64,000 nucleotides of DNA from Candidula unifasciata. Lineage: Eukaryota; Mollusca; Gastropoda; Stylommatophora; Geomitridae. The position numbers and the translations under genes were made by a program. Shown piece after piece: positions 32,840 to 45,545 of this stretch. The stretch is from assembly GCA_905116865.2 (NCBI GenBank), contig CAJHNH020001573.1, positions 1 through 64,000 of the forward strand. The letters run 5' to 3'. How positions within the stretch are numbered: position 1 is the stretch's first letter; each line of letters opens with the position of its first letter. The notes below the pieces were generated by a model. It did no database searches, was not told the DNA's origin, and was given only the letters and a program-made list of their open reading frames with translations.

Positions 32840-32945
32840 TGTGATTTCTATAGGCAAGTTTACGTCCAGTAGTTTGCCATTTCTTCCTGGACGGTCGGCT
32901 TCTCAATACCACTGTCGAAACCAAGGCAACGAGAAGCTATATTTC
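32840..32945 (-). repeat. Partial SINE family 3
   Basis: Contains TACCACTGTCGAAACCAAGG and AGTAGTTTGCCATTTCTTCC on plus, matching 41985-42205. The tRNA-like head is absent. Confidence 0.55.
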
Positions 32946-32999
32946 ACCTACAAATGATTTTATTTTCCCGTCCTTTCACATGGTTCTCGGCTTATTGTT

Positions 33000-33535
33000 A
33001 GACCCAGCCGTTTACTCGAAGAATCCCGAGTAGGTATTCGTTGACAAACAGAACAGACATAAGCATTTATGTATCCAGAATTTCCAAGGCGAGCTACAAG
33101 TGAGTTTAATCACGTGAGATTCTTCACCTGCCCTGCTAATGGCATACCTTTCTGAAAGAAACACAAGCCAGACACCCCTTAGCTCGCACGCAGGTACGCA
33201 TTCCACCGTAAGGAATAACTTGATGCAAGGGATCGCACACGCTCACTTATATGAGAAACGAATAGTTTGTGGCGGGGTAATTAACATGTCGTTGGAAAAC
33301 AATGTTCTAAAAATAAAAATAAAAGCAAAAGACTTTTTCGCACAGCTTGCTCTTCAGGCAAATGGCGCTAGACAGGTAGTTTTATAGTTCACCTGGCATT
33401 CGATACGTGTTGTCTTCAGTAAAACGATGGCATAATTTCTTTTTATAGTGTCACCAATCTTTGCGAGTTAAAACTTCTGAGATCATGCAATTTTTCCCGT
33501 TTCAACTTATGGATGTGAGTTACCGAATCTTAGTC
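33000..33535. other. No recognised feature
   Basis: Single-copy-looking sequence without a supported gene or element. Confidence 0.4.
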
Positions 33536-33539
33536 AATC

Positions 33540-33841
33540 GTTCATCGGAGCTTTTCAACTGAAATGCTACAGAAATATTCTCAGAATATCGTGAAACAAG
33601 TTGAAGAAAAATACCGACATCCTACAAGAACTGAAACATCGAGGAGAATTGGCTCAAAAATAGCATCTTTTCCAGAAAGCTCACCTAGTTTGGCCATGTT
33701 AAACATCAGGGTGGCCTGGATAGAACGGTGATAGATGATACAGTTTATGGGAAAGCGAGGCAGAGGCAGACCTCCGAGAGAGTGGATAAAAGACACTGAT
33801 GATGAACTAGCTATGAAAGCACACAGGTCTGGAGAACTCGC

Positions 33842-33921
<80 letters not shown>

Positions 33922-33945
33922 AGGATCTGCTGACTGAAGATGACA
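33540..33945 (+). mobile_element. LINE C-terminal remnant with embedded GA microsatellite
   Basis: Same family as 35270-35770: YRNILRIS, then DTDDELAMKAHRSGELA and TVKDLLTED. Where the sister copy has GCTAGAGAAAGGGATACT, this one has about 75 bp of GA (33842-33916). This suggests the microsatellite grew from the AGAGA core of the element. Confidence 0.75.
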
Positions 33946-34489
33946 CCAGTCTTAAGCTTGGACTATCTGGCAGCCGTAGGTTATTTTGAAAACAAAACAC
34001 TTCGCTGCGGATCCGAAACCAAGATCTTCAGGTCAGCAGCACAAACGCCAAGCCACTTTGATTCCACGAGCACCTCTAACAGAAAGTAAGAAAGAAAAGC
34101 TAATATAGTTACTGCACTTATACCATTGTTAAGGAAGAGAGTAGGATATCAAAGCCTTTATTTCATACAATGAAGAACATCTTATACTATAACTTCCTCT
34201 TAACTTAAGGTCGGCTAAAGAATGTTTGAATTTTTTTTCATGTCTGTTAATGTCGAACATCCCATTATCGCCAGCACTAAAACAAGTTTACCATCAGCAC
34301 TGCTACTTTGTTTTTTCCTTCTTTCGTGACGAACACACAACATCCTGTAACCTCCGTCTCTACCTAATTTGACAGGCGAGTGTCTAGCTTCGTTTTGCAC
34401 AAGCTGAAGTTATACCTCCACTGTGGCAGTCTTCTCTCAAACCAACAGGTTCTACCCAGGGCTTTCTTTTTTTTTCCCGGTTAAAAAGA

Positions 34490-34785
34490 AAAGGCACAGG
34501 AACTGGCCACCAAATGTTAATTTAAAAAGTAAATAAAGTAAAGATCCCTTTTCACGCCTTAAGGCGTATCGGGTATATGGGAAAAGCGTCCAAATTTGTT
34601 ACAGACCATCGGCACTAGGTGGCTAATGTGGTCAGCATTACGCCGGCCGTCTTTACTTCCCCAGGTCAACCTGCGACGCCCCATACCATGATAAAAAACC
34701 ACGCAGCCAGCAGTGGGTTTCGGTCGCGGTACATTGTAATTACGAGTCGGACTCACAACGCCTAAGCCACGGACGCCGCGAATGT
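34490..34785 (-). repeat. tRNA-derived SINE (family 2), near full length
   Basis: Read from 34785: GGCGTCCGTGGCTTAGGCGT and GTGAGTCCGACTCG (tRNA-like head), then body GGTTGACCTGGGGAAGTAAA and AATGCTGACCACATTAGCC. Confidence 0.65.
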
Positions 34786-35269
34786 TCATTTAAAGAGAGC
34801 TACAAAATTTATATGTCAAAAAAGTGTGCCAACGCTGCGATTTCATGCAAGAGCTGCTTCAGCAAACGTATAGCCATTGTGTTAATATTGTTTGAAACAA
34901 ACTGGGGAGGGGGAGGGGTGAAGGGGGGAGGGGGGTGATTAGATTAACCCGATAAAATCGTAAACAAATGATTTCAATTATTATTAGCCTAAAATGTTAC
35001 AGTTAAGGCTTCGTTCATTCATGTAAAAACTGCACCCATTCTTCTTCCTTTCCTTTTGGCGAAAAGATTAATTAAATAAGGTCGGTGGGCACTGTGTTTG
35101 CTGTAGCTCCCCTTTTCATTAATGGCTTCATATCTCGGATTTTGTAATGGGTTTTTAACTGTTTTCAGGAAGTCAGGGATAACTTCTAGCAATTAGCTCA
35201 ATAATGATATAGTGTTAAAGTGAAAATAAATAATATTTGATTAAAATATTTTATTAAAGACTTGAATTA

Positions 35270-35770
35270 GCAATGAAGAGATTAAACAGTATGAAAAAAT
35301 ATGGCAGAATACTAGTAAACTGGTTAGAGTAAAAATCTTGAGATCTGGCATTTTTCTTGTGGCAACTTACGGTTGCGAGTCCTGGACTCTTAATCACTGA
35401 GAAAAATATTGGAGCTTTTGAATGAAATATTTTAGAAAAATTCTTAGAATACCATGGATCAAGAAAAGGAAAAACATCGACATTCTAAACGAGTTAAATA
35501 TCAAGGAGAACTGTCTAATAAACAGCATCCTGTGCCCAAAGTTGAAGTATTTTGGAAACATCAAGCGTCATGATAGCTTGGAAAAGACGGTGATGGAGGG
35601 TGCCATTTGTGGAAGGCGAGGCAGGGATCGACCTCCGCAATTATAGATACAGGACATTGAAGATGCATTGCCATTGAAAGCACATGAGGCCGGAGAGTTG
35701 GCTAGAGAAAGGGATACTTTCAAGCGTGTCGTGAAGAGAGCGACGTTCTGTAAAGGACTTGCTGATTGAT
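35270..35770 (+). mobile_element. LINE C-terminal remnant
   Basis: Broken frame coding for YGCESWTL, then FRKILRIPWIKKRKNIDILN, LKYFGNIKRHDSLEKTVMEG and GRRGRDRPPQL, then DIEDALPLKAHEAGELA. This is the stretch that follows the RT thumb in many metazoan LINEs. Three or more stops. Confidence 0.85.
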
Positions 35771-35845
35771 GATGATGAAAATATGTATAATAATGAATGA
35801 ATATGGAAAAGAAAGTGGGATGGGCTGGGGTACACTTTCGCAGTG

Positions 35846-35929
35846 CCTATGCACCAGCCTATGCACCAGCCTATGCACCAGCCTATGCACCAGCCTATGC
35901 ACCAGCCTATGCACCAGCCTATGCACCGT
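35846..35929. repeat. 12-bp tandem repeat, 7 copies
   Basis: CCTATGCACCAG repeated seven times without a clear mismatch. Divisible by 3, so all frames remain open (for example MHQP). Confidence 0.95.
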
Positions 35930-36378
35930 TACTGCTGGTGTCCTCTTCCCATACAACGAAGCCCCCGTAGAATCTTGAAGTCTACTCCTTGTGGTTTCCT
36001 AGCAGACTATCTTGTGGCTTTAATCTAAACTACGTAAACAACAGAAAACTATATATATGCCGTTGAATTACTCAAGAGATCAAGAACATGGATTCCTCTC
36101 CTCCATACGTTGGCTCCCAGGTCGACTCAGCCCTAAAATGGGTAGCAGGTAAAGTTGTGGGGAGTAAAGGCAGCCAGCGCAAGCAAAATGCGAACATCTT
36201 AACATGTCAACCAGGCTAAAACTTGCTCACCGTTATTTGGAAAACATACTTGGGGAAACAGCTTCAGACTATTTTAGAATCCTAAAAAATGCCATAACAG
36301 AATACAAGGCAGTTGTGTCAGGAACAATCGTTTGTGTAATATGTTTCGTTTAACTTTCTCTATCCATCTTTCCTTCCT

Positions 36379-36383
<5 letters not shown>

Positions 36384-36449
<66 letters not shown>
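36384..36449. repeat. (CT)n microsatellite
   Basis: About 65 bp of uninterrupted CT after a C-run. Confidence 0.97.
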
Positions 36450-36452
<3 letters not shown>

Positions 36453-37226
36453 AACTGTTCTTTTTACAAAACTCGTTTCTCCTCATTCTTATGTCATCAC
36501 CAGGAGCGTGCTTGTCCAATTACTAGCACTAACAACTAACAGTGAACTGCTTATGTTAAATCCGCGCGCGTCTGACTATGTAAACAGTTCATATACCAGC
36601 ATGCAGTTCGGGGGTCTTACGTGCGTTCTGCAAAAGTACAACTAGGGGATTTGGATAAGCAGGGAAAAGACCTCAGGCGCCTGCAGCTGCAGTTCAGTTC
36701 AAACATATAAACAAATACTCTAAAAGATAATTCCAATATATAGCTAAATGGGGCATCTTAACATCGTGAGTGTGTGCGCGCGCGCGCCTATGTGCGTGCG
36801 TGAATGTGTGTGTGGCGGTCGATACTCAAGGACCTTAGCGCTCCATTACCCAGTTCCAATTACCCAATGACGCATGTTCTTGCGGACGCCGTTGACCGCG
36901 CCTTAGGCGTCTGAAACGTACCATGCTGTTTTGGATAATGTAATAGGACACTTGTCCACGCCTTAGTGCTAGCCCTATATTTTACAGACCAATCGGCACT
37001 TGGTAGGTGATGATGTGGTTAACATTACGCCATCAATCCCTCTCCATCGCTTCCCCTCCTCTGCTGGCAATTTGTTAAATCCTCCTTATCTTTCTTAACA
37101 CATTTTAGAGTTGTTGTTACCTTTCTGCTAGTTATCCTTGTTTTAATGATAACGAACAAGGAAGGTAATTCATGCTGACGTAAAAGGAAACAGACTTTAA
37201 GGGAGATTACTCATTGTAGAAATATC

Positions 37227-37248
37227 GTGGGGGGGGGGGGGGGGGGGA
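37227..37248. repeat. G homopolymer tract
   Basis: Nearly uninterrupted run of about 18 G within an otherwise unremarkable segment. Confidence 0.9.
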
Positions 37249-37489
37249 GCTGTGAATATTAGATTCCCGATTAATGTAGGTAAAGATAATCATCACATCT
37301 GATGTTTAAGGAGGAGTTTAGGTTTTTTATGAGATGGAACGATTAATTTAGTTTATTGTTGTCACACCATCAGTTTCCCCTCTAAAATCACTACAGGAAA
37401 CAAATGGGAAGCGAAAAAGGACCGTGTGTATTATTGGAACCGTACAGACGATCACGATTCTATACTATTGTATTATCCCTTTATGAAAT

Positions 37490-37925
37490 GCAATTTTTCG
37501 TTATTTCAAGTCCCATTCTGGCTTTTGCCGGGGACCCTGAATATGGCTGGGCCACAATTCTGACCATAACGGCTGAAAGGGAGTTTCTGGGACCTCTTCA
37601 CAGGTGATGCTCATCCGCATGGTGGCACTTTGTGTCACCGGGTGTTTATCGTTTATGGGATGTCCTGGTGGGGTACAGCAAGCAAGCGATTCCCTGTTCC
37701 TCCCAATGTGGAACGCAATTATCTTTTTTGGGGGGTTTCTTTAAAGCCCCACCTCGACTGTCGTCAGGAGCCCTAAATATAACTTAAGGATTAAACGGGA
37801 TCTATGGGACTTGCGCCCGGAGGATTTTCATCCGATTGGGAGCACTTTGTGTCACCGGGTGTTTTCGCTGGTTGTGCTGTCCTGGTGGGGTTGAACGCCA
37901 GCCATTCACTCCCTCACTGGCTGAT
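37490..37925 (+). repeat. Two adjacent copies of a short dispersed repeat (family 4)
   Basis: 37490-37690 and 37736-37925 share GGTGGCACTTTGTGTCACCG / AGCACTTTGTGTCACCGGG, then a GTCCTGGTGGGG end. Related copies are 52425-52610 (plus) and 57825-58000 (minus). About 190 bp, no coding capacity; SINE-like, no clear tRNA head. Confidence 0.75.
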
Positions 37926-38019
37926 CTGGCTACCATAATTATCACCTCTAGAAGTTCAGCAAGGTATCGGGGGATCTGCCTTGTTGGTCGACCGTCCATA
38001 TCGACATTCTTTGATAGTG

Positions 38020-38300
38020 TAGGTTTAGACGACGGGTCAACATCATGGCAGACACGTAGTAACCCATGCGTACTCCTTTCTACTTCTGACTCAAGCTGGA
38101 GTCGGAACAATCTCAGCGCAGTGCACGAACTCCACAGTTTCGGGTAGATTTTTAACACCAAATTTTGCTCGTTAGGATACTATATTCGATTTCCAACTGT
38201 CAATGGATTTTTTTTTTTACGTGCGCAACAGTACACACGGGCGAAGACCAGGGGAAATTTCTAAAAGTCTACGTGAAAAAAAATCCCAGATTCACCGGAT
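38020..38300 (-). repeat. SINE family 1, head-truncated copy
   Basis: Shares TAGTAACCCATGCGTACTCC and GGGTAGATTTTTAACACC with 30083-30465. The tRNA-like head is missing beyond 38300, as in 5'-truncated retrotransposed copies. Confidence 0.7.
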
Positions 38301-41300
38301 TTGTTAATATCATGATGGTAATAAAACTTTTAAGTCGTAGCCTGGAGAGGATAAACTCTGATCGTGATTCCTCGAGCGCAAGACCCACAATGGACTATGA
38401 GTTACACTGTAACCGCTTTGCTGTGCCTCAATATAACTGTGCCATAGGGCAATACGGTTGAAGGGAGATAGCAGGATTTGTACCCGTTTGTACCTGTTTG
38501 ATACTGATCACCGAGATGTCAATCCTACAGACTGCAATCCTGGAAAAAGAGAGGGGGGGGGGAGGGGGTCAGAAAAAAATCATAATTGATAATTGCACTC
38601 ACCCACCCACATTTGTAACCGCAGGATGTCCCAGTATCACGGTTTTTCAACTGATCTGGGTTTCTTGGATCGGATCTTGTTGGAGCAGATTACTTTGTTA
38701 CCGTAGAGTGTCCCGATGTAACTTTTGTACGGTTGAACGGGGTTTATGGGATGTGCCCTAGTGACCTGCCGTCAGATTAGTGGCTTTTTCCGTCAAACCT
38801 TCAAGTTACCGTCCAAAAAGAGGACAACTCAAAAAAGAAGAAAACAAATTAGTTTTGCCAAACACTGACCCAACCTTCTTCTTGTGTTCGCTTTCTGATT
38901 TACACCGACAGACACATTCTCTGTCTGACAGTGTGTGTATTCGTGAATACAGCAGGTACTATGGTTTTTGAGCCGCCTTCTGGCGTAGTATTTCCGACTT
39001 CAGGATCTCTTAAGAGGGACAGTGAGCTCATCCCTTTATCTCGTCTGTTGTCACATTCAGTTTCTAGCTGGGCGTTGAGACTCCAACCTTCCACTGGATT
39101 GCTAGGAAGAACAGAGTCCACCAACTAACGGTGTCAAGGAATGACAAGCCAATACACATCACCCCTATAAGAGGCAGGACCTGTATTACCTGTGCTCGAC
39201 ACAACATTCAAACTTGGACTCGTCCGGAAAGGTATATAGTCCCTTATATCGATATATGCCTTTATCGGACATAATTATAATATCTACATTTTCTAGTTGC
39301 TTTGACTTAGCGTCATTTTCAAATTTGCAACTATTTGATAAATATTACTGGAGTTATTTGAGGTTTCTTAGAAACAGATTTACTCCTTGCTCATGTATAC
39401 AAGGAACTTCTTCTTACCGACGCCCGAATTGAGAATTTTGCGCCATTCTTTCTGCCGGCTTTCCTAGCGTTCAGATGTATGCATCGACGCCAGAAAATTT
39501 CACTTTCAGAAGGCGATCTGTAATGTCGGGGACTTTTCCTATGCTTGGGTAAGTTAATTATAGTTTACGAGTACCTTAAATTATGTCTGTTAAAGTGGTC
39601 ACTGCTGTAGAGAGATCAGAATCGGCTGTGGGATCTCACATAGTTCGACCGTTCTTGATCGCTAGAGAAGCGGATTCGAACTTAGACCTTCCTCTGTACA
39701 GACTAAACAGCCTATGCCCTAAATAACCCACACATACTGGCAAAAATAATGATCTTACAAGTGTGTACCATTTAAACTAACAACAGAAGTTTGTGCATAC
39801 GAATGGGGACAGAGAATTTAAGTCAGTACTTGGGCAGACATAGCGCGTGAGTGTGTTTGACCCAGATCAATGGATGTGTGGAAATGACTTGAGAGTCATA
39901 GGGAATAGGGGTACTGACGGTAAATAGTGGTGTCTGTGTGCGAATGGAAGGGGGGGGGGGGGGAGATTGATATATGTGTGAGAGTATCTATCTATCTCCA
40001 CTATATGTCTGACTTTCCATCTCTTACACTAAACAGACAGATGATTGATAGGAGACATTGTCTCCTGGTCTTGAGAGTGCACTCTGAGGAATGAAACAGA
40101 GGAGCAGAGGTGGGGTAGGCTGATGCGGGATGGTGACTGATACTTATTCTGTCTTTCCTGTCAAGATGATACCCTCTTGGTGATGACTAATTCTGAGTTC
40201 TTTCCTGACAGGATGAAACCTTTGTGAAGAGCTGGCAGAAAAATCACAGTCCAACCAACACCCACCAACCAATTACCTACCAATTATCACCCAACTACCA
40301 CTGGTGAAGACTGACATCATCAGTCTGGGGTGCCATATACCCCAAACAGTCTAACAGTGCCAGAGCTTGGTGTAGCTGGGGGACAGTATGGTGAACTGAC
40401 TGGTGGGAGAGATTTGCTGTGTGCCTATCCAGTTGCTGTGTCCTCTATGGTGAGGTACTTCCCCACCATCTGATCCAGTTGAAGCAGAATTTCTAAAGAC
40501 AGTCGAATCATCAGGAGCTGAGGGAAGCATCAACGATAGAAAGAGGATAAGTTACAGTTTAACCATACAACATGCTATATTCTCCAAAGCTCCACCGGGG
40601 TCCTATGATGATGAGGTGTCATCTCCAAGACTTTCTGGCTGTTTGGTTGTCTTTGTAATCTGGACATTGTATTCTGGAATCCATCTATTGAGATCTGGCA
40701 TCTACTTCACTATTTTTTATATGTATATGTTGTATTGATTACATGCATTCATTTTCATGGCTGACTTATGTGTCTCTATTTCACCTTTTTAAGTGTTTAG
40801 CATTTGTGTGTGTATGAATCATAAATATTATATGTGTTAACATGGTTATGATAATGAACTATCATAACCTGGGGGCTTTCTTTAGTAAGTAGTGGGGGTG
40901 TCCAGCCAAGTGTGCCTAGGAATATTGTATTCATATACAGATATATTTTGTAGTGCCAATACTTGAGTTGCCCTACTCCAGAAATAAGTGAGCGTATATT
41001 GGACACGGGGAATCCCTTAGACCAATACGAGCCAAACGACTCAACATAATTATTTCTGAGTGCTGTTGGTTCTGAAGGAGAAATCCTCATTTCAGGCACG
41101 TGACAGGAGTGATATGTGACAGACGGTGAGACAGGTTTGAGCGAGAGTGGCTAATAGACACTAGCAGTCTTGTATTGCGCCTCACTGCTCCTTTAGGACC
41201 CCACTGACCCAGCCTAAGAAGGATAGTAGGTAACTTACAGCTACAGTGTGCCCAAATCTAAAGTTTAATATGGCCGAACAGGGTATCTGAGATGTGCTCC

Positions 41301-41420
41301 TGGTAGACTGCCATCCGATTTCAATAGCAAATATATTTTCCTTATTTTGTCCAGCCCACGACAGTAGGTTACACCCCTGTTTCAGTTCTATCTCATTCCC
41401 TTTCTCTCCCTATCTCTCAA
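38300..41420. other. Low-information region
   Basis: Contains possible diverged family 4 pieces (38620-38770, 41260-41340: GGGATGTGCC / GAGATGTGCT motifs) and an 11-13 bp G-run at 39951. No gene was supported. Confidence 0.4.
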
Positions 41421-41426
<6 letters not shown>

Positions 41427-41479
<53 letters not shown>

Positions 41480-41501
41480 GATCAGAGAGAGAGAGAGAGA
41501 G
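41427..41501. repeat. (TC)n microsatellite ending in a 40-bp perfect palindrome
   Basis: TC repeats run into CTGATCAG and then GA repeats. 41462-41501 is self-complementary over 20 bp each side, centred on TGATCA; it breaks at 41461/41502. Confidence 0.95.
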
Positions 41502-41984
41502 TATGACGGCCACTATACCTGAGCTAAGTAACACTGTCACTGTCCTAGTCAGGTTAAATTCTCCAGACGTCTTTATCAGCTTCTCTGGGCTCTGTCAAAT
41601 CCTTCAGCAAACATTTTTCATTTTGTCTGGATCCGGTGATAATTTGCCAAACTGTTTATTCCGTTTGTTTTTCAGATTTTAAAAGAAACAAATATTAGAT
41701 TTAGGCTAACGGATACTATCTGTCTGTCTGTTTAGCCCCTCTGGGTTGCTATCTAAAGTTTTAGTCACCCTTGAGATTTCAAGAAAGAGTCTTATCCAGG
41801 GGCAGCAGGCCAAAAGGACAAATCCTGTATACCACGTTCAACCTTAATAGAAGTTATGATTAGAGCACACGTTACGGCCATACCAGGCTGGCTTAACCTG
41901 CAGTCCTTTCTCGGTACTGTTCTTTTGGGTATGTTTGATAACATCTTTTTAAAATGGGTTGTACTCGGCATGTCAACTGCGTAT

Positions 41985-42205
41985 CCTTTACAGGACGATG
42001 CAGAACCAACCCCATCATTTTTTGGCTGTTGTGGTTTTTGTAGGCAAATTTTACGTTAAGTAATTTGCCAATGTGCCTGAACGGTCAACTCTCGGTACCA
42101 CTGTCGAAACCAAAGCAAGACAAATCATCCGCAGCTGTGATCGAACCCGGCAACTCGGCATTACGAAGCGCGTTCGCAAGGTCCAAGCCACAGAGCCGAC
42201 AGCTT
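41985..42205 (-). repeat. tRNA-derived SINE (family 3)
   Basis: Read from about 42205: GGCTCTGTGGCTTGGACCTT and GCCGGGTTCGATCACAGC (B-box GGTTCGATC), then GGTTTCGACAGTGGTACCGA and AAAACCACAACAGCC. Matches 18745-18975. Confidence 0.7.
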
Positions 42206-42329
42206 TTGATATAGAACGCCTAATGATAACGTCTTAATGGGGCTAAAGTGAGTATCTAGTATATTTCTTCTCGGACTGGTATCTGTTCTGCGATTCTTCA
42301 CACAGCGGGAGTGGTCAAAACTTTACATA

Positions 42330-42690
42330 GCAGCCCAAGTAAAAATAGTATAACAGTCACAACTCCCTGCTCCCCGTATGGGTTCCAGAGCTCCACTAAG
42401 GAGGAAACAAGAATAGACCAGACCTACTGCCTCCATAACAAGCATGTCGTAAGCGCAGACTAACTGATGGCTTCCGTCGAAGTCGGAGTGCCTCTGCCTG
42501 AGAGGCAAGGAACTAACAACCTGGGTGCATCTGCCTCAGAAGCAAGGAACCAACAATATACATTTCAATAATTAGGATCTATAAAAGGGATGTACACAAA
42601 ACACTAGGTTCTGAAACGAGACCAAAGTCCTGTGTTGGTCAAACAGCCAGAACTTTGTGCTGGAGTTACAGGTGGAGCATGCGAAGAAGA
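42330..42690 (+). repeat. LINE 3' UTR copy
   Basis: Contains AACAAGCATGTCGTAAGCGC, GTCGAAGTCGGAGTGCCTCT, GCCTGAGAGGCAAGGAAC and CAAAGTCCTGTGTTGGTC, and ends near a GAAGAAGGAGG tail. Matches 53700-54020 and 43090-43345 in order. Confidence 0.7.
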
Positions 42691-43089
42691 AGGAGGAGAA
42701 AACTCCCTAGAGACTTCAGTCCTCTCTGTTTCATCGACGACTGATAGTCTCTCCTGCCACTCTGCCAAATTAATCTACATTTCTTGTCCTGTCTTTGGGC
42801 AAATACACAAATATGCTATTTAAAAATTAGCCCTTACAGAAGGAAGTAGAGATAGAAGTACATGGAATGTCTTTAAGATACAAAGGTGCTAAACCACACA
42901 CGTAGTAGTGCACAAGGACTCCCATTGGTCAAGTCCTCCCTCTACTTCTCCGCGGTCATTCTAGAAACAGGTTCCTAACCAGGAGCCTGACCAGCGTAGT
43001 CATGATCGATATTTCCTTCCCTCCATCATTGTCCCTCCCAGGTCATTGCGACGTTCGATGTGTTCCGTGGCTCTATTTTGGCGAACACA

Positions 43090-43345
43090 AACATAGACCC
43101 CCTACGCTCCAACAAGCATGTTGAAGAAGGCGGCTAGTTAGGGTTGTTTTCTTTGAGGCTGGAGTGCGTCCGCCAGAAAGGCATGAAAACAATAGTCTTC
43201 ATTGAAATAAACCATAGTTGTAAAAAAAAAAAAAGGTGTGCACGCAAAACAAGTTGTGGATCAAGACCAAAGACCAGGAGTGGATGAACAGCCATTTATT
43301 CCCACGGAGTTACCTGCCGGTGAACGCTAACAACAAGAAGAAGAG
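43090..43345 (+). repeat. LINE 3' UTR copy
   Basis: Same order of blocks as 42330-42690: AACAAGCATGTTGAAG, CCAGAAAGGCATG, GACCAAAGACCAGGAGTGG, ACCTGCCGGTGAACGCTAAC, then AAGAAGAAG. Confidence 0.7.
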
Positions 43346-44249
43346 AGTTTTTTAGAAGTTCCAGATATCTGGGTTTTTCCCCCCACCTTTGGTCCATGGT
43401 AGTATATATTATACATGTATACATTTTTAATTTTCATTTTCACTCCCCTTTCCCTACAAATTTGTTTTTTTAATTTAAAAAAAAAATTTTTTACTATACT
43501 GACACATTACCCCCCACTACTTCCCTCCCTTCATACACCACGTCCCTTGGGAGCCGAGAGGTTACAAATTTGGCACCTTTGTTTAATAGTTGGCACATCA
43601 GTTTCTTGAATTACAAATTTGCATAAACAAGCGAGGAGTGGGTACTTTACGGCTTTTCGAATTACACACAGCCATACTATCAAGCGTGAACAGCGTCCCC
43701 AGAGTGAGGCGTTCTTTTACTGTATTCGTTGTGTATAAGGACGTCTAGCAGCACTGGTGATTTCTAGTTATACATTGTTCGCTATGTTAATAGAAAAGTG
43801 TGTGCGAGAGACAATATACGGAAAGAGTGAAGTTTATACCCTTGCATTTTCCTCGTCTCATACGAATAGCGCACTACGAGTATGACTTAGGAACTTAAGT
43901 TTCGTACTGGGGATGTTAGAATTAATCGATAATGGTCAAAGAAGCTGGCCATTAGTTTGTTCTTTTAGTGAGAGTGGGCGGCCTTTGAAAGACTGACGAT
44001 GCGATGGCGCATGTTTGTTACGTCTAGGTGCTGTATCTGGTTAGACACCGGTTAGTTACGAATCTTAAAAACTGAGTTTTACCACTAATCGTATTCGCGG
44101 CATTCGGGTCGTGAAGATTTTGAACATGGCTTCTACGTAATACCCTTGAGCTGAAATCCAAATGGATAATAATAATAACAACAACAATAACTTCAATAAG
44201 TCCATAATTAGAGACGTAACTTAATAAGATAGGGCATTTGTGGAATACA

Positions 44250-44520
44250 TTTCAGGTGTTAACAATGAATGGAATTAACTTTGTCGAGTTGTTTGAGGAC
44301 TTTTGTTATACTGGAGGATTGAGGAGGAGGAGAAAAAAAGAAGAAGAAGAAGAAGAGAAGGAGGAGGAAGGAGAAGGAGGAAGGAGGAGGAGAAGAAGAA
44401 GAAGGAGGAGGGGAGGAGCAGCAGAATCAGCAGCAGGAGAAGAAAAAGAAGAAAAAGAAGAAGAAGAAGAAGAAGAAGAAGAAGAAGAAGAAGAAGAAGA
44501 AGAAGAAGAAAAAGTCTTGA
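44250..44520 (+). mobile_element. LINE 3' end with long (GAA)n tail
   Basis: INFVELFEDFCYTGG resembles the ELVEDLCFIG terminus at 32783. About 200 bp of GAA/GAG repeats follow. The poly-Glu and poly-Arg frames are artefacts. Confidence 0.65.
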
Positions 44521-45469
44521 AGGATTAGACAGCGAGCTCTATCAGGCCTTTCAGCCTAAATCCATAAATTATGCAACCACGATAAGGATAACTGACACTC
44601 TAAAAACGCGTCAAATACATCTTCTATTTACGGAAACAATATTATAAAATATAATACACATTATATTGAGATTCTATAAACATAAAGACAGAATGGCGCC
44701 CAATAAATATGCAGAAATAATAATACACTTTTATTGTGAACACCATGTCTTCTCTTCCCCCTCCCCCCTGCCTTGTTTAAAGCCCTCTTGACATAATTCC
44801 ACGGAGCAGAAATATCTTCGGAGCTTTCGCTGAGGTGTGTTTTGCATTTATCGATTGCCCCTGAGATTCGGGTGCGCAAAACAGGCGGGATCGGGTCTCT
44901 CTTCCCAGGAAAGTGAACAAAACAAAAAAAAATCAAGCAAGCACGATCTCTGTCGACGTTTCCCGTGGTGTTATCGCGGTGTGCTCTATCGATATGTTCT
45001 CAAATATTTGCACTGTTCGCAGTACTAATATCTGGCTGCTGTGCAGGCTTGGCAATCCAACGGCCACAGTTTAATTCTCAGTGGAGATGGAATGCTGCAC
45101 TCATTTTCAGGTGTGAATGGATATTAAGCCCCTGTCTATTCGGAATGAAACTCAAGGATGATTAATCCTTAACAGCACAAGACTGCGATGCTAGCGTAAT
45201 CGTTAGAGGTACCCCAATTATAACTGTTTTGGAGGTTGAACGGGTATCTGGGATCTATTCTACACTGTTAGCTTACACGCAGATTAGGACTTTGTAACTG
45301 CACTGGGGTAAAGTTTTCAGATAGCAGACCGGGAAGGGGGGGGGGGATAGACTCTAAGGTCAACTCAGTTAAAAAAAAAAACGGAGAAATAACGTGGAGA
45401 ATAACTCAAAACAGAAGCAGAATTCCACAAGGTAAAGAATTGGCGTAACTCAAGGAAGTCTTAGTGGCG

Positions 45470-45545
45470 AAGAGGTAAAGCCATATGCCTCGCACTCTGA
45501 AGGTCGTGTGTTCATTTCCCGGCTGCGACGTTCAGGTCATGGGTG
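45470..45545 (+). repeat. tRNA-like SINE head
   Basis: GTGGCGAAGAGGTAAAGCC and GTCGTGTGTTCATTTCCC resemble A and B boxes. No full tRNA fold. Confidence 0.4.

Noticed and set aside
42125..42205. Candidate tRNA gene on minus
   Set aside because: A and B boxes are present but the sequence continues into a dispersed SINE body shared with other loci.
44238..44647. Poly-Glu and poly-Arg frames
   Set aside because: Produced by the GAA/GAG tail of a LINE 3' end.
44661..44936. 91-codon minus-strand frame
   Set aside because: No recognisable domain, no splice context linking it to the kinase gene, and codon use not distinctive.
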